A program made the translations under genes and the position numbers. From an uncultured Treponema sp. (GTDB taxonomy: Bacteria > Spirochaetota > Spirochaetia > Treponematales > Treponemataceae), in assembly GCA_937877535.1 (NCBI GenBank), contig CALFJF010000007.1, positions 1 through 20,469 on the forward strand: a DNA stretch of 20,469 bases. The letters are read 5' to 3'. The notes beneath the pieces were generated by a model. It did no database searches, had not been told where the DNA came from, and was given only the letters and a program-made list of their open reading frames with translations. Positions within the stretch are counted from its first letter, which is position 1. The number at the start of each line of letters is the position of its first letter. This document shows positions 14,442-20,469 of this stretch, one piece after another.

Positions 14442-16403
14442 ATGGCACAATTCTTTCAGACTGCAAAAGAAAAAATTGTGTGCTTTGTCAAAATGAAGCA
14501 CTACACCGAGCCTGTCAAAGATTACCTCTTTTTGTGCAATGTGCGCTCCAGCGTGTATGTCGCGCTCGTCATCGCCGCGCTTGAAATTTGGATGCTCGTC
14601 GCGGTGATTTCGGGGGCGATTCACGGTGACGGAAGGCACGACTTTGTGTGGGTACTTCAGCACACGGTGGCGTACATCGTGCTTTTGCTCACGGCGATTG
14701 TCATGCTCATTTATTCGCTTTTGTATCAGCGGGGCAAAGTCAAAAACAAGGCGTTCGGCGAATTCATCAGAATTTTCTTTACGATTGTTGCGCTCAGTTT
14801 CGGCATTTACATTTCGTACGCAAGTTCCGACCGAAGCGGGCAGGTGTTCGCATTCCTCACGATGATTGGCTTTTGCCTGTGCCTGTTCGTGTGGCATCCT
14901 GTAAACACTTTTTTGATTCTCACGGCGAGTTTCGGAATATACCTTTACTTGCAGAATTCGCTTGCGCCACTTTCATACAGCATCAAGGTCAATTCGTTTA
15001 CGGCGTACATCGTTTTTCTTATGGCGGGCATTAACATTCATCATCAGAGGCGGGTTGAGGCGCAGAAAGACGAGAGTCTTGAAAAAATGAACGCCTATCT
15101 CCGCAACAAATCTCTCGTTGACGAACTGACGACACTTCCGAATCTCTCTTATTTTCAGAAAACGACGATGGAAATCTTGCAGAACGAGCAGACCGACATT
15201 TCTTCGTTCCGTTTTGTCTTTTTGGATGTGGAGAATTTCAAGAATTACAACGAAAAGTACGGATTTCGCGCGGGGAACAATTTTTTGCGCACGATTGGGC
15301 AGATTGTGCGCGATTCGTTCACGGGCGATATTGTGGCGCGATTTTCGGACGACCATTTCATCGCGTTTGCGGCGGCGGACGGCCTTTCCGAAAAAATTGA
15401 GCGGACAAAAAATCGAATCCGCGAAGTAGAAAATTCAATCCAACTCGGACTCAAAGCGGGAGTCTACACGCCCACGGAACGGCTCACCGCTCCGAGCATC
15501 GCGCTCGACCATGCCCGCTATGCCTGCGACAGCATCAAAAAGCATTTTGAAACGGATATTGCCGAGTACAGCGCGGATATGGACGGCGAATTCAACAGGA
15601 AGCAGTACATCATCAACAACATCGACACGGCGGTGGAAAAAGGCTACATCCAAGTCTACTACCAGCCCGTCGTGTGGGCGGAAAATTCAAAATTGTGCGG
15701 CGCGGAGGCACTCGCCCGCTGGCTTGACCCCGAATTCGGCTTTTTGCCGCCCGCCTCGTTCGTGCCCATTCTCGAAGAGTATCATCTGATTCACAAGCTC
15801 GATATGTATGTTATGGAAGAGGTTTGCAAAAATCTGCATGACGCGCATGAAGCGGGCGAAGTGATAATTCCGACCTCAATCAATTTTTCGCGGCTTGACT
15901 TTGAGCTTTCTGACCCAGTGCGGGAGCTGAACCGTTGCATCGGGCAGTACGGAATCTCTAAGGACGACATTCATGTTGAGGTGACCGAAAGCGCGCTTTT
16001 GGATTCGGACGGAAAGCTAAAAAAGGCTCTCGCCGACTTCCGTGCGCAGGGATTTTCGCTCTGGCTGGATGATTTTGGTTCGGGATATTCGGGTCTGAAT
16101 GTCCTCAAAGACTTCAACTTCGACATGATGAAAATCGACATGAAATTCTTGAGCAAATTTTCCGAAAACCAGAAAACCCAGCCGATTCTCTCTGGCGTGG
16201 TATCAATCGCGCAGAACATCGGAATGCAGACTCTCACCGAAGGCGTGGAAACGCCCGAAATGCGGGAATTCTTGCGCTCAATCGGGTGCGAGCGATTGCA
16301 AGGCTACCTTTTCGGAAAGCCGATGACAAAAGAGGAGCTTCGCGCAAAAATCCGTGCGGGCGAATACGACACGAGCGAGCTGGTGAACGGGAAGAAAGAT
16401 TAA
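14442..16403 (+). CDS. Membrane c-di-GMP phosphodiesterase: degenerate GGDEF plus intact EAL
   Basis: A 653-residue protein. About six membrane segments lie between residues 35 and 200 and make an N-terminal sensor of unknown type. A GGDEF-like domain follows (DELTTLPN near 227), but its signature is SDDHF at 302-306, so cyclase activity is not expected. The EAL domain (about 385-640) keeps the catalytic set: EALARW at 422, TSINFSRLDF, EVTESALL, LDDFGSGYSG, MMKIDMKF, LTEGVETP and LQGYLFGKP. It should cut c-di-GMP to pGpG at the membrane, perhaps with GTP binding to the degenerate domain as a switch. In spirochaetes c-di-GMP affects motility. A TTG in frame at 14397 is possible but the ATG at 14442 is preferred. 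The gene stands alone between terminator and array. Confidence 0.9.
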   Translation: MAQFFQTAKEKIVCFVKMKHYTEPVKDYLFLCNVRSSVYVALVIAALEIWMLVAVISGAIHGDGRHDFVWVLQHTVAYIVLLLTAIVMLIYSLLYQRGKVKNKAFGEFIRIFFTIVALSFGIYISYASSDRSGQVFAFLTMIGFCLCLFVWHPVNTFLILTASFGIYLYLQNSLAPLSYSIKVNSFTAYIVFLMAGINIHHQRRVEAQKDESLEKMNAYLRNKSLVDELTTLPNLSYFQKTTMEILQNEQTDISSFRFVFLDVENFKNYNEKYGFRAGNNFLRTIGQIVRDSFTGDIVARFSDDHFIAFAAADGLSEKIERTKNRIREVENSIQLGLKAGVYTPTERLTAPSIALDHARYACDSIKKHFETDIAEYSADMDGEFNRKQYIINNIDTAVEKGYIQVYYQPVVWAENSKLCGAEALARWLDPEFGFLPPASFVPILEEYHLIHKLDMYVMEEVCKNLHDAHEAGEVIIPTSINFSRLDFELSDPVRELNRCIGQYGISKDDIHVEVTESALLDSDGKLKKALADFRAQGFSLWLDDFGSGYSGLNVLKDFNFDMMKIDMKFLSKFSENQKTQPILSGVVSIAQNIGMQTLTEGVETPEMREFLRSIGCERLQGYLFGKPMTKEELRAKIRAGEYDTSELVNGKKD

Positions 16404-16481
16404 GCAAGCGAGATTTTGCGCGACTAGCGAAGTAGACCGAAGAGGCGTATCGAAATCACCACATATTTCTTACAAGTCAGC
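16404..16481. other. Intergenic stretch with a possible GCGAAGC-type repeat relic
   Basis: No gene is seen. The stretch contains GCGTATCGAAATCACC (16445-16460), which matches 14 of 16 bases of GCGCATCGAAACCACC at 19515-19530 in the hairpin cluster upstream of the YjbR-like gene, plus two nearby CGAAG motifs. It may be a decayed copy of the same repeat family lacking its left arm. Confidence 0.35.
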
Positions 16482-16697
16482 ATACATTTTGTATTTTTCC
16501 GCCGTCCTTAGATTTTCGCAAAATACAAAATGTTTCCCCCGATTCCGTCGATTTTCCACAAAATACACCGTGTATCTTCTTGTTTTTGCGTGAATCGGGC
16601 AAAATACACGGTGTATTTCTTTTACTTTGCCATTTTGAGCAAAATACATCATGTATCGATTTTGATTCCGATAAATCTCCAAAAATACACGATGTAC
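16482..16697. repeat. Six-copy array of a 13-bp palindrome, period 40/41 bp
   Basis: Copies of ATACA-N3-TGTAT start at 16482, 16523, 16563, 16604, 16644 and 16685, spaced 41, 40, 41, 40 and 41 bp. The central triplets are TTT, AAA, CCG, CGG, TCA and CGA. Four copies are perfect; copy 2 ends TGTTT and copy 6 ends TGTAC. Most are preceded by CAAA or AAAA. The linkers differ but share a weak pattern (ATTCCG and GATTTT blocks, ending in CAAA), so the array is probably a diverged tandem repeat. No seventh copy is found at the expected place on either side. It fills the gap between two convergent stop codons (16403 and 16717), so it is not an ordinary promoter. No known element was recognised. Confidence 0.85.
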
Positions 16698-16716
16698 TTT
16701 TTGAAATCCGCGAAAA

Positions 16717-18051
16717 TCAAAACCCCGCTTCGCACACAAACTCCATGCGCTCGCCCGTGCGCGGGTGCGTGAACGCGATTTTTCGTGCGTGGAGGCAGAG
16801 CCGCTCGCCCTCGTCGCAGTGCCCGTAGAGCGTGTCGCCGATGATGGGCGTGCAAAAGCCGTGCGCGTCTGCGCTGGCGGTGCGGAGTTGGTGCGTTCGC
16901 CCGGTGTGCGGCACAAAGCGAACGCGCGTTACGGCTCGCACTGAGCCGCTGGGGGCGCGGTAGCGTTCCACGCCGAGGATTTCCCACTCCGTTATGGCGT
17001 GCTTTCCGTGTTCGGCATCCCAGATTTGGTGCGGGCGATTTTCAACGTCAAGGCGAAAGAACAGTTCCATCGTGCCGTGCGACGCAATGCCTTTTTTGGC
17101 GAGCACGCCGTCGAGCAACGCCACATATTCCTTTTGGATTTCGCCGCGCTCAAACTGCTGATTTAATGCGCGGTGCGCGTCCTTTGTGAACGCGAGCACG
17201 AGAATCCCGCTCGTTTCCATGTCGAGCCGATGCACGGCGGGCTGGGAAATGCACGCGGGGAACAGCCGCCGAAGGCGCGTTTCAACGGAGTCGCGCTTCG
17301 CTTCGCCACGGCCTGGCACGGACAAAAGCCCGCTCTGCTTGTCAACTACGCAAATGTCGTCGTCGCGGTACAAGATTTTTAGACCGAGCATGACTGGCAG
17401 GAGGATTCCGCACCGCTCGTCGCACGGCTCGTGAAATTCGCCCGTGGGAAAAAACGATTCCGCCATCGACACGGGGGTAAGGGAGTTCGCAAAGGCGTAG
17501 TCGAGCAGTTTGGGCGCACAGCAGTCGCCCGTGCCCGTGGGCGGGAGCCGCCCGCCATTCGTGAGCGCGCAAATGTCCAAAAGAGAGCGCACCGCTCCGT
17601 CCGCGCAGTGGAACGAGTAGAGCGCGTGCACGCGAGAGAGCGACTCGGCGCAGAGCTTTTTTCGCTTTTGAGCGATTGCGTTTTTCTCCGCTGGACTTGG
17701 GCGATTTTCTTGGATTTTTTTTGTCAAATCGTGGATTTCTGTGTCGTTTTTTTTGAGCGCGAGCGAGATTTTTTTTGCAGAAACGATTGGCGGCGCAATT
17801 TCAACGTTCAATCCTTCGATTTTTAGATTCGGCGGAATGACGAGCGTTCGAGAAATCCCAGAATTCGTAACAAAAACGCGCTCATTTCCCGCGTCGTCTG
17901 CACACACCATCGCCCCAATCATAAACCCGCTCTCCGCTCGCTCTTCGCTCTCTTCCGTCACTTGCTCCACGCCTATTTCTCCAGATTTGATTTTTTCTAA
18001 AACGAGCAAGCAGATTTTTTGCGCTTTTTGAGTGGGAAACGGCGGAAACAT
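16717..18051 (-). CDS. rluA: Long RluA-type pseudouridine synthase
   Basis: A 444-residue protein with start MFPPFPTQKAQK chosen for AGGAGA 5 nt upstream; an in-frame ATG at 18078 and a longer frame to 18147 are less likely. The catalytic domain covers about 225-440 with HRLDMETSG (catalytic Asp277), LSVPGRG before it, and HTGRTHQLR near the end. The N-terminal 200 residues carry a Lys-rich helical stretch and TGTGDCCAPKLLDYAF at 172-187, a mark I associate with the long RluA group often annotated for tRNA position 32 and 23S rRNA position 746. The target here is inferred. The part coding for the catalytic domain is clearly richer in G+C than the N-terminal part. It is convergent with the EAL gene and divergent from argJ. 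Confidence 0.85.
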   Translation of the reverse strand: MFPPFPTQKAQKICLLVLEKIKSGEIGVEQVTEESEERAESGFMIGAMVCADDAGNERVFVTNSGISRTLVIPPNLKIEGLNVEIAPPIVSAKKISLALKKNDTEIHDLTKKIQENRPSPAEKNAIAQKRKKLCAESLSRVHALYSFHCADGAVRSLLDICALTNGGRLPPTGTGDCCAPKLLDYAFANSLTPVSMAESFFPTGEFHEPCDERCGILLPVMLGLKILYRDDDICVVDKQSGLLSVPGRGEAKRDSVETRLRRLFPACISQPAVHRLDMETSGILVLAFTKDAHRALNQQFERGEIQKEYVALLDGVLAKKGIASHGTMELFFRLDVENRPHQIWDAEHGKHAITEWEILGVERYRAPSGSVRAVTRVRFVPHTGRTHQLRTASADAHGFCTPIIGDTLYGHCDEGERLCLHARKIAFTHPRTGERMEFVCEAGF

Positions 18052-18097
18052 TTTTTCTCCTTTGCGATTGATTTTCATTGTATCAAAAATCGCGCTG

Positions 18098-18155
18098 TTG
18101 TATCGACTTTTTTCTGGCGGTATAATAAACCTGTTTGACAAATACATTCACGGAG
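18098..18155 (+). promoter_or_regulatory. Sigma-70-type promoter and ribosome-binding site of argJ
   Basis: -35 TTGTAT (18098-18103), 17-bp spacer, perfect -10 TATAAT (18121-18126). The leader is about 30 nt, with GGAG at 18152-18155, 7 nt before the ATG. Unlike the leaderless candidates, this gene has both a leader and a Shine-Dalgarno. No clear ArgR-type operator was recognised. Confidence 0.65.
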
Positions 18156-18162
18156 CAAAATT

Positions 18163-19434
18163 ATGGCATATACATTCATTGACGGTGGCGTAACGGCGGC
18201 AGAGGGCTTTACGGCGAACGGTGTGCTGAACAAAATCAAAGCGAGCCGCACGACGAACGACACGGCTCTCATTTTTTCGGAAAAAATCTGCACGGTGGCG
18301 GGCGTGTTCACGCAGAACCGCGTAAAAGCGGAGTGCGTAAAACTCACGCGCGACCACATTGCAAACGGAAAGGCGCAAGCCGTCATTGCGAACTCGGGAA
18401 ATGCGAACGCTTGCACGGGCGCACAGGGCTACGACAACGCGAACAAAGAAGCGGTCGCCGTGGCGGCAAAAATGAACATCAATTCGGACGATGTGCTGGT
18501 GCTTTCAACGGGCGTTATCGGCCAGCAGCTCCCCGTGGAAAAAATCCTGAACGGCTTGGACAAACTCGCGGACGGACTTTCAAAAGAAGGGCACAAAGAA
18601 GCGCGAATCGCAATCATGACCACCGACACGCACTACAAAGAAGTCGCACTCGAAACAATGATTGGCGGAAAAACCGTGCGCATGGGAACGATGGCAAAAG
18701 GAAGCGGCATGATTCACATCAATCTGGGAACGATGCTCGGCTTTATCACCACGGACGCGTCGATTTCTTCTGCAATGCTTGAAAAAGCCCTGCGGATTTC
18801 GGCGGCGGGCACTTACAACTGCGTTTCAATCGACGGCGACACTTCCACAAACGATTCCCTGATTATTCTTGCAAACGGCTTGGCGGGAAACGCGGAAATC
18901 ACGGCTGAGGGCGCGGACTTTGACGCATTCGTCGCCGCCTTAAACGCGCTCAACACGCAGATGGCAAAAAAAATCGCCGCTGACGGAGAGGGTGCAAGCC
19001 GCTTGGTCACTTGCAATGTCGTTGGCGCGGACACGGTTGAAAACGCACGGGGATTGGCAAAGGCGGTCATCTGTTCCAATTTGGTCAAAGCGGCGTTTTT
19101 TGGCGCGGACGCAAACTGGGGGCGCATTTTGGACGCGATGGGCTATTCTGGCTACAATTTTACGCCCGAAAAAACGAGCGTGTCCTTTGTGAGCCGCGCG
19201 GGGGCAAAGCGCTATTTTTCCGTGGGCGAGCAAAACGGCGGCGAAGAGCGAATCATAAAAGTGTTTGACCACGGCGTTCCGCTCAATTTTGACGAAGATG
19301 TGGCAAAACAGATTCTTACTGAAGAAGCCGTGGAAATCCTCGTGGAACTGGAAGACGGAAACGCGCGCGGCACGGCATGGGGATGCGATTTGACCTACGA
19401 CTATGTGAAAATCAACGGGGATTATAGGACGTAG
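18163..19434 (+). CDS. argJ: Glutamate N-acetyltransferase / amino-acid acetyltransferase
   Basis: A 423-residue ArgJ. It moves the acetyl group from N-acetylornithine to glutamate (the cyclic arginine pathway) and in bifunctional forms also uses acetyl-CoA. Seen: VIANSGNANACTG at 74-86, LSTGVIGQQLP (oxyanion-hole region), TTDTHYKE, then the self-cleavage region KGSGMIHINLGTMLGF with the nucleophile Thr190. The residue before Thr is usually Ala within PNMATML; here it is Gly189 in INLGTML. SIDGDTSTND and the end GCDLTYDYVKINGDYRT are typical, the last being the C-terminal active-site Asn/Thr segment. Whether it is mono- or bifunctional cannot be read. The start has GGAG 7 nt upstream. A YjbR-like gene and an ArgB-like start follow downstream on the same strand. 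Confidence 0.95.
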   Translation: MAYTFIDGGVTAAEGFTANGVLNKIKASRTTNDTALIFSEKICTVAGVFTQNRVKAECVKLTRDHIANGKAQAVIANSGNANACTGAQGYDNANKEAVAVAAKMNINSDDVLVLSTGVIGQQLPVEKILNGLDKLADGLSKEGHKEARIAIMTTDTHYKEVALETMIGGKTVRMGTMAKGSGMIHINLGTMLGFITTDASISSAMLEKALRISAAGTYNCVSIDGDTSTNDSLIILANGLAGNAEITAEGADFDAFVAALNALNTQMAKKIAADGEGASRLVTCNVVGADTVENARGLAKAVICSNLVKAAFFGADANWGRILDAMGYSGYNFTPEKTSVSFVSRAGAKRYFSVGEQNGGEERIIKVFDHGVPLNFDEDVAKQILTEEAVEILVELEDGNARGTAWGCDLTYDYVKINGDYRT

Positions 19435-19464
19435 CAATGGGAATAAACTGAACGCGCAAGGGAT

Positions 19465-19590
19465 AGGAGCGCCGCGCGAAGCGCGTTCCGAAGCGGCGGT
19501 GGTTGAGGAGCGAAGCGCATCGAAACCACCAAAGCGCAGGAATGGAGCGGCAGCGGAAGCGCGGATAGCCCGACGGCGAAGCCGTTGCGC
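19465..19590. repeat. GC-rich cluster of GCGAAGC-type mini-hairpins
   Basis: Between argJ and the next gene four GNA-loop hairpins lie close together: CGCGC-GAA-GCGCG (19473-19485); GCGAAGC inside a larger stem GGTGGTT/AACCACC (19498-19530); GCGGAAGC near 19553-19560; and ACGGC-GAA-GCCGT (19573-19585). There is no T-run, so it is not a standard terminator. It resembles a short dispersed intergenic repeat (REP/BIME-like) rather than coding sequence. Confidence 0.6.
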
Positions 19591-19608
19591 CCAAAAAAGG
19601 GAACTAAA

Positions 19609-20295
19609 ATGTTCGAGGAAATCTTCACGCAGAAAAAGCTGATTCCAGAAAAACTCCTTGATTTTGGTTTTTCCAAAGAAGGCGGCGAGGGTTCTTTTTC
19701 GCACAAAACGGAAATTCTCGGCGGCGAGTTCACGCTTTTTCTTGGTTTCTCGCTTGGAAAGGTTGAAAGTCCGCGGCTTCACATTGAGACAAAGCTCATC
19801 GAAAAAGCGACGGGCGAGGAATATGTTTTGTACAAGACGCGGGCGGCGGGAACTTTTGTGGGCGAGGTGCGCGAGGCGATTGAGGCGGTTCTGCTCGATG
19901 TGGCGGAAAAATGCTCGGTTCAGTCGGTGTTCGCTTTTCCGCAAACGGAGCGCGTGATTTGCCATGTGCGCGAAACATACGGCGATGCGCTTGAGTTTTT
20001 GTGGGAGAAATTTCCCGACAACGCGGTGTTCCGCCGAAGTGACACGCAAAAATGGTATGCGGCTCTTCTTACGGTCTCACGGAAAAAACTCGGTCTTGAA
20101 AGTGACGAGAAAATTGAAATCATTGATTTGCGGATTCAAAGCGATAAAATGGACGAACTTTTGCAAAATCCGAATTATTTTCCGGGCTGGCACATGAACA
20201 AAAAGCACTGGTTTTCGGTGATTTTGGACGGCAGTGTGAGCGACGAGGAACTTTTCAAACGGATTGATGAGAGTTATAATCTTGCAAGGAAATAA
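19609..20295 (+). CDS. YjbR/MmcQ-domain protein with an extra N-terminal half
   Basis: A 228-residue protein starting MFEEIFTQKKL, with AAGGGA about 7 nt upstream; an in-frame codon at 19585 lies inside the hairpin cluster and is rejected. Residues about 115-228 fit the MmcQ/YjbR family (CyaY-like DNA-binding fold): YGDALEFLWEKFPDNAVFRR, KWYAALLTVSR, then NYFPGWHMNKKHWFSVILDG and ELFKRIDESY. The first 110 residues (FGFSKEGGEGSFSHKTEILGG, then LHIETKLIEKATGEEYVLYK) form a separate domain of no family I know; free-standing YjbR proteins are only about 120 residues. The role is unknown. It lies between argJ and the ArgB-like start, but nothing links it to arginine synthesis beyond position. Confidence 0.75.
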   Translation: MFEEIFTQKKLIPEKLLDFGFSKEGGEGSFSHKTEILGGEFTLFLGFSLGKVESPRLHIETKLIEKATGEEYVLYKTRAAGTFVGEVREAIEAVLLDVAEKCSVQSVFAFPQTERVICHVRETYGDALEFLWEKFPDNAVFRRSDTQKWYAALLTVSRKKLGLESDEKIEIIDLRIQSDKMDELLQNPNYFPGWHMNKKHWFSVILDGSVSDEELFKRIDESYNLARK

Positions 20296-20311
20296 AAAAA
20301 TGGAGCAAACT

Positions 20312-20469
20312 ATGAGCGAAGAAAATACAGAAAGCGAAATGCGAGAGAAAATTGACCCGCGCGTGGACAATGCGCACTGGTCGGATGTGTTGGTGCAGGT
20401 CTTGCCGTACTTCCGCCACTCGCCGTCAGCGCAGTTCACGCTCTTTGCAGGAACGTCCAGAAGATTCTG
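20312..20469 (+). CDS. argB: Partial CDS resembling the start of acetylglutamate kinase (runs off right edge)
   Basis: The frame is open from the ATG at 20312 (GGAG 6 nt upstream, as before argJ) to the end of the window; an ATG at 20300 in the same frame, with AAGGA upstream, is the alternative. The peptide contains DNAHWSDVLVQVLPYF, which looks like the N-terminal helix of ArgB. The next residues should read about GKTxVVKYGG, but the sequence gives RHSPSAQFTLFAGTSRRF, and neither other frame restores the motif. So this is either a different protein, a divergent ArgB or a join artefact near the edge. Position after argJ supports an arginine gene. Confidence 0.4.
   Translation, partial: MSEENTESEMREKIDPRVDNAHWSDVLVQVLPYFRHSPSAQFTLFAGTSRRF

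Noticed and set aside
14336..16487. TCAGCATACAT repeated at both sides of the EAL gene as a possible insertion duplication
   Set aside because: An 11-bp match is expected by chance many times in 20 kb, and no mobile gene or terminal inverted repeat is present.
16482..16697. CRISPR array
   Set aside because: Repeats are only 13 bp, the linkers share residual similarity with each other, and no cas gene is present. A diverged tandem palindrome array explains it better.
16470..16916. 148-codon minus-strand open frame through the palindrome array, giving a 27-residue protein repeat (HRVF...MYF)
   Set aside because: Two 40.5-bp periods equal 81 bp, so a repeat in frame is automatic. The frame overlaps the rluA 3' end in another frame and has no start signal.
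18940..20049. 369-codon minus-strand open frame over argJ and the YjbR-like gene
   Set aside because: It is antisense to the well-recognised argJ and crosses the hairpin cluster; its composition is that of a shadow frame.

Overview
The window looks like chromosomal DNA of a treponeme (Spirochaetota), probably a gut- or rumen-type Treponema. The reasons are the AlaS N-terminus cut by the left edge, a treponemal-style lipoprotein plus LysM pair, a cytidylate-kinase-like protein with a C-terminal BON-like domain, and an HPr/HPr-kinase set beside rpoN. This assignment rests on recalled family resemblance; no search was run. No tRNA, rRNA, transposase, phage gene or CRISPR array was found.

Layout. 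From 1 to about 12.8 kb nearly everything is on the minus strand. Read in the direction of transcription: (a) 4602 to 1: a cytidylate-kinase-like protein, a translationally coupled Phe-rich membrane protein, a PgsA-type phosphatidyltransferase, an OmpA-family envelope protein, and the start of alaS. (b) 4766-5320 (+): a NUDIX hydrolase. Its terminator is shared with the convergent lipoprotein/LysM operon (7192 to 5361). (c) 7325-7552 (+): a small PC4/YdbC-like protein that converges on holA with only 6 bp between stop codons. (d) 12793 to 7559: a regulatory block in two transcription units. The first is rpoN-hpf, ending in a terminator. The second is hprK-ptsH-lexA-holA, joining carbon-status signalling (HPr His15/Ser46), sigma-54, ribosome hibernation, the SOS repressor and the clamp-loader delta subunit.

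From 12.88 kb onward most genes are on the plus strand and parts are clearly richer in G+C: a DUF1015 protein, a membrane protein with a degenerate GGDEF and an intact EAL domain, a long RluA-type pseudouridine synthase (minus strand), argJ, a YjbR/MmcQ-domain protein, and a CDS cut by the right edge that starts like ArgB.

Strongest unexplained signals: (1) Six copies of a 13-bp interrupted palindrome, ATACA-N3-TGTAT, repeat every 40 or 41 bp in strict alternation between the convergent EAL and rluA genes (16482-16697). (2) pgsA, hprK, rpoN and the DUF1015 gene each have a -35/17 bp/-10 promoter whose -10 ends 6-7 nt before the ATG, with no Shine-Dalgarno, which predicts leaderless mRNAs. (3) LexA has Pro instead of Ala at the scissile bond and Arg instead of the catalytic Lys, which suggests it cannot self-cleave normally. 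(4) A GC-rich cluster of GCGAAGC-type mini-hairpins lies between argJ and the YjbR-like gene, with a possible relic next to the palindrome array.
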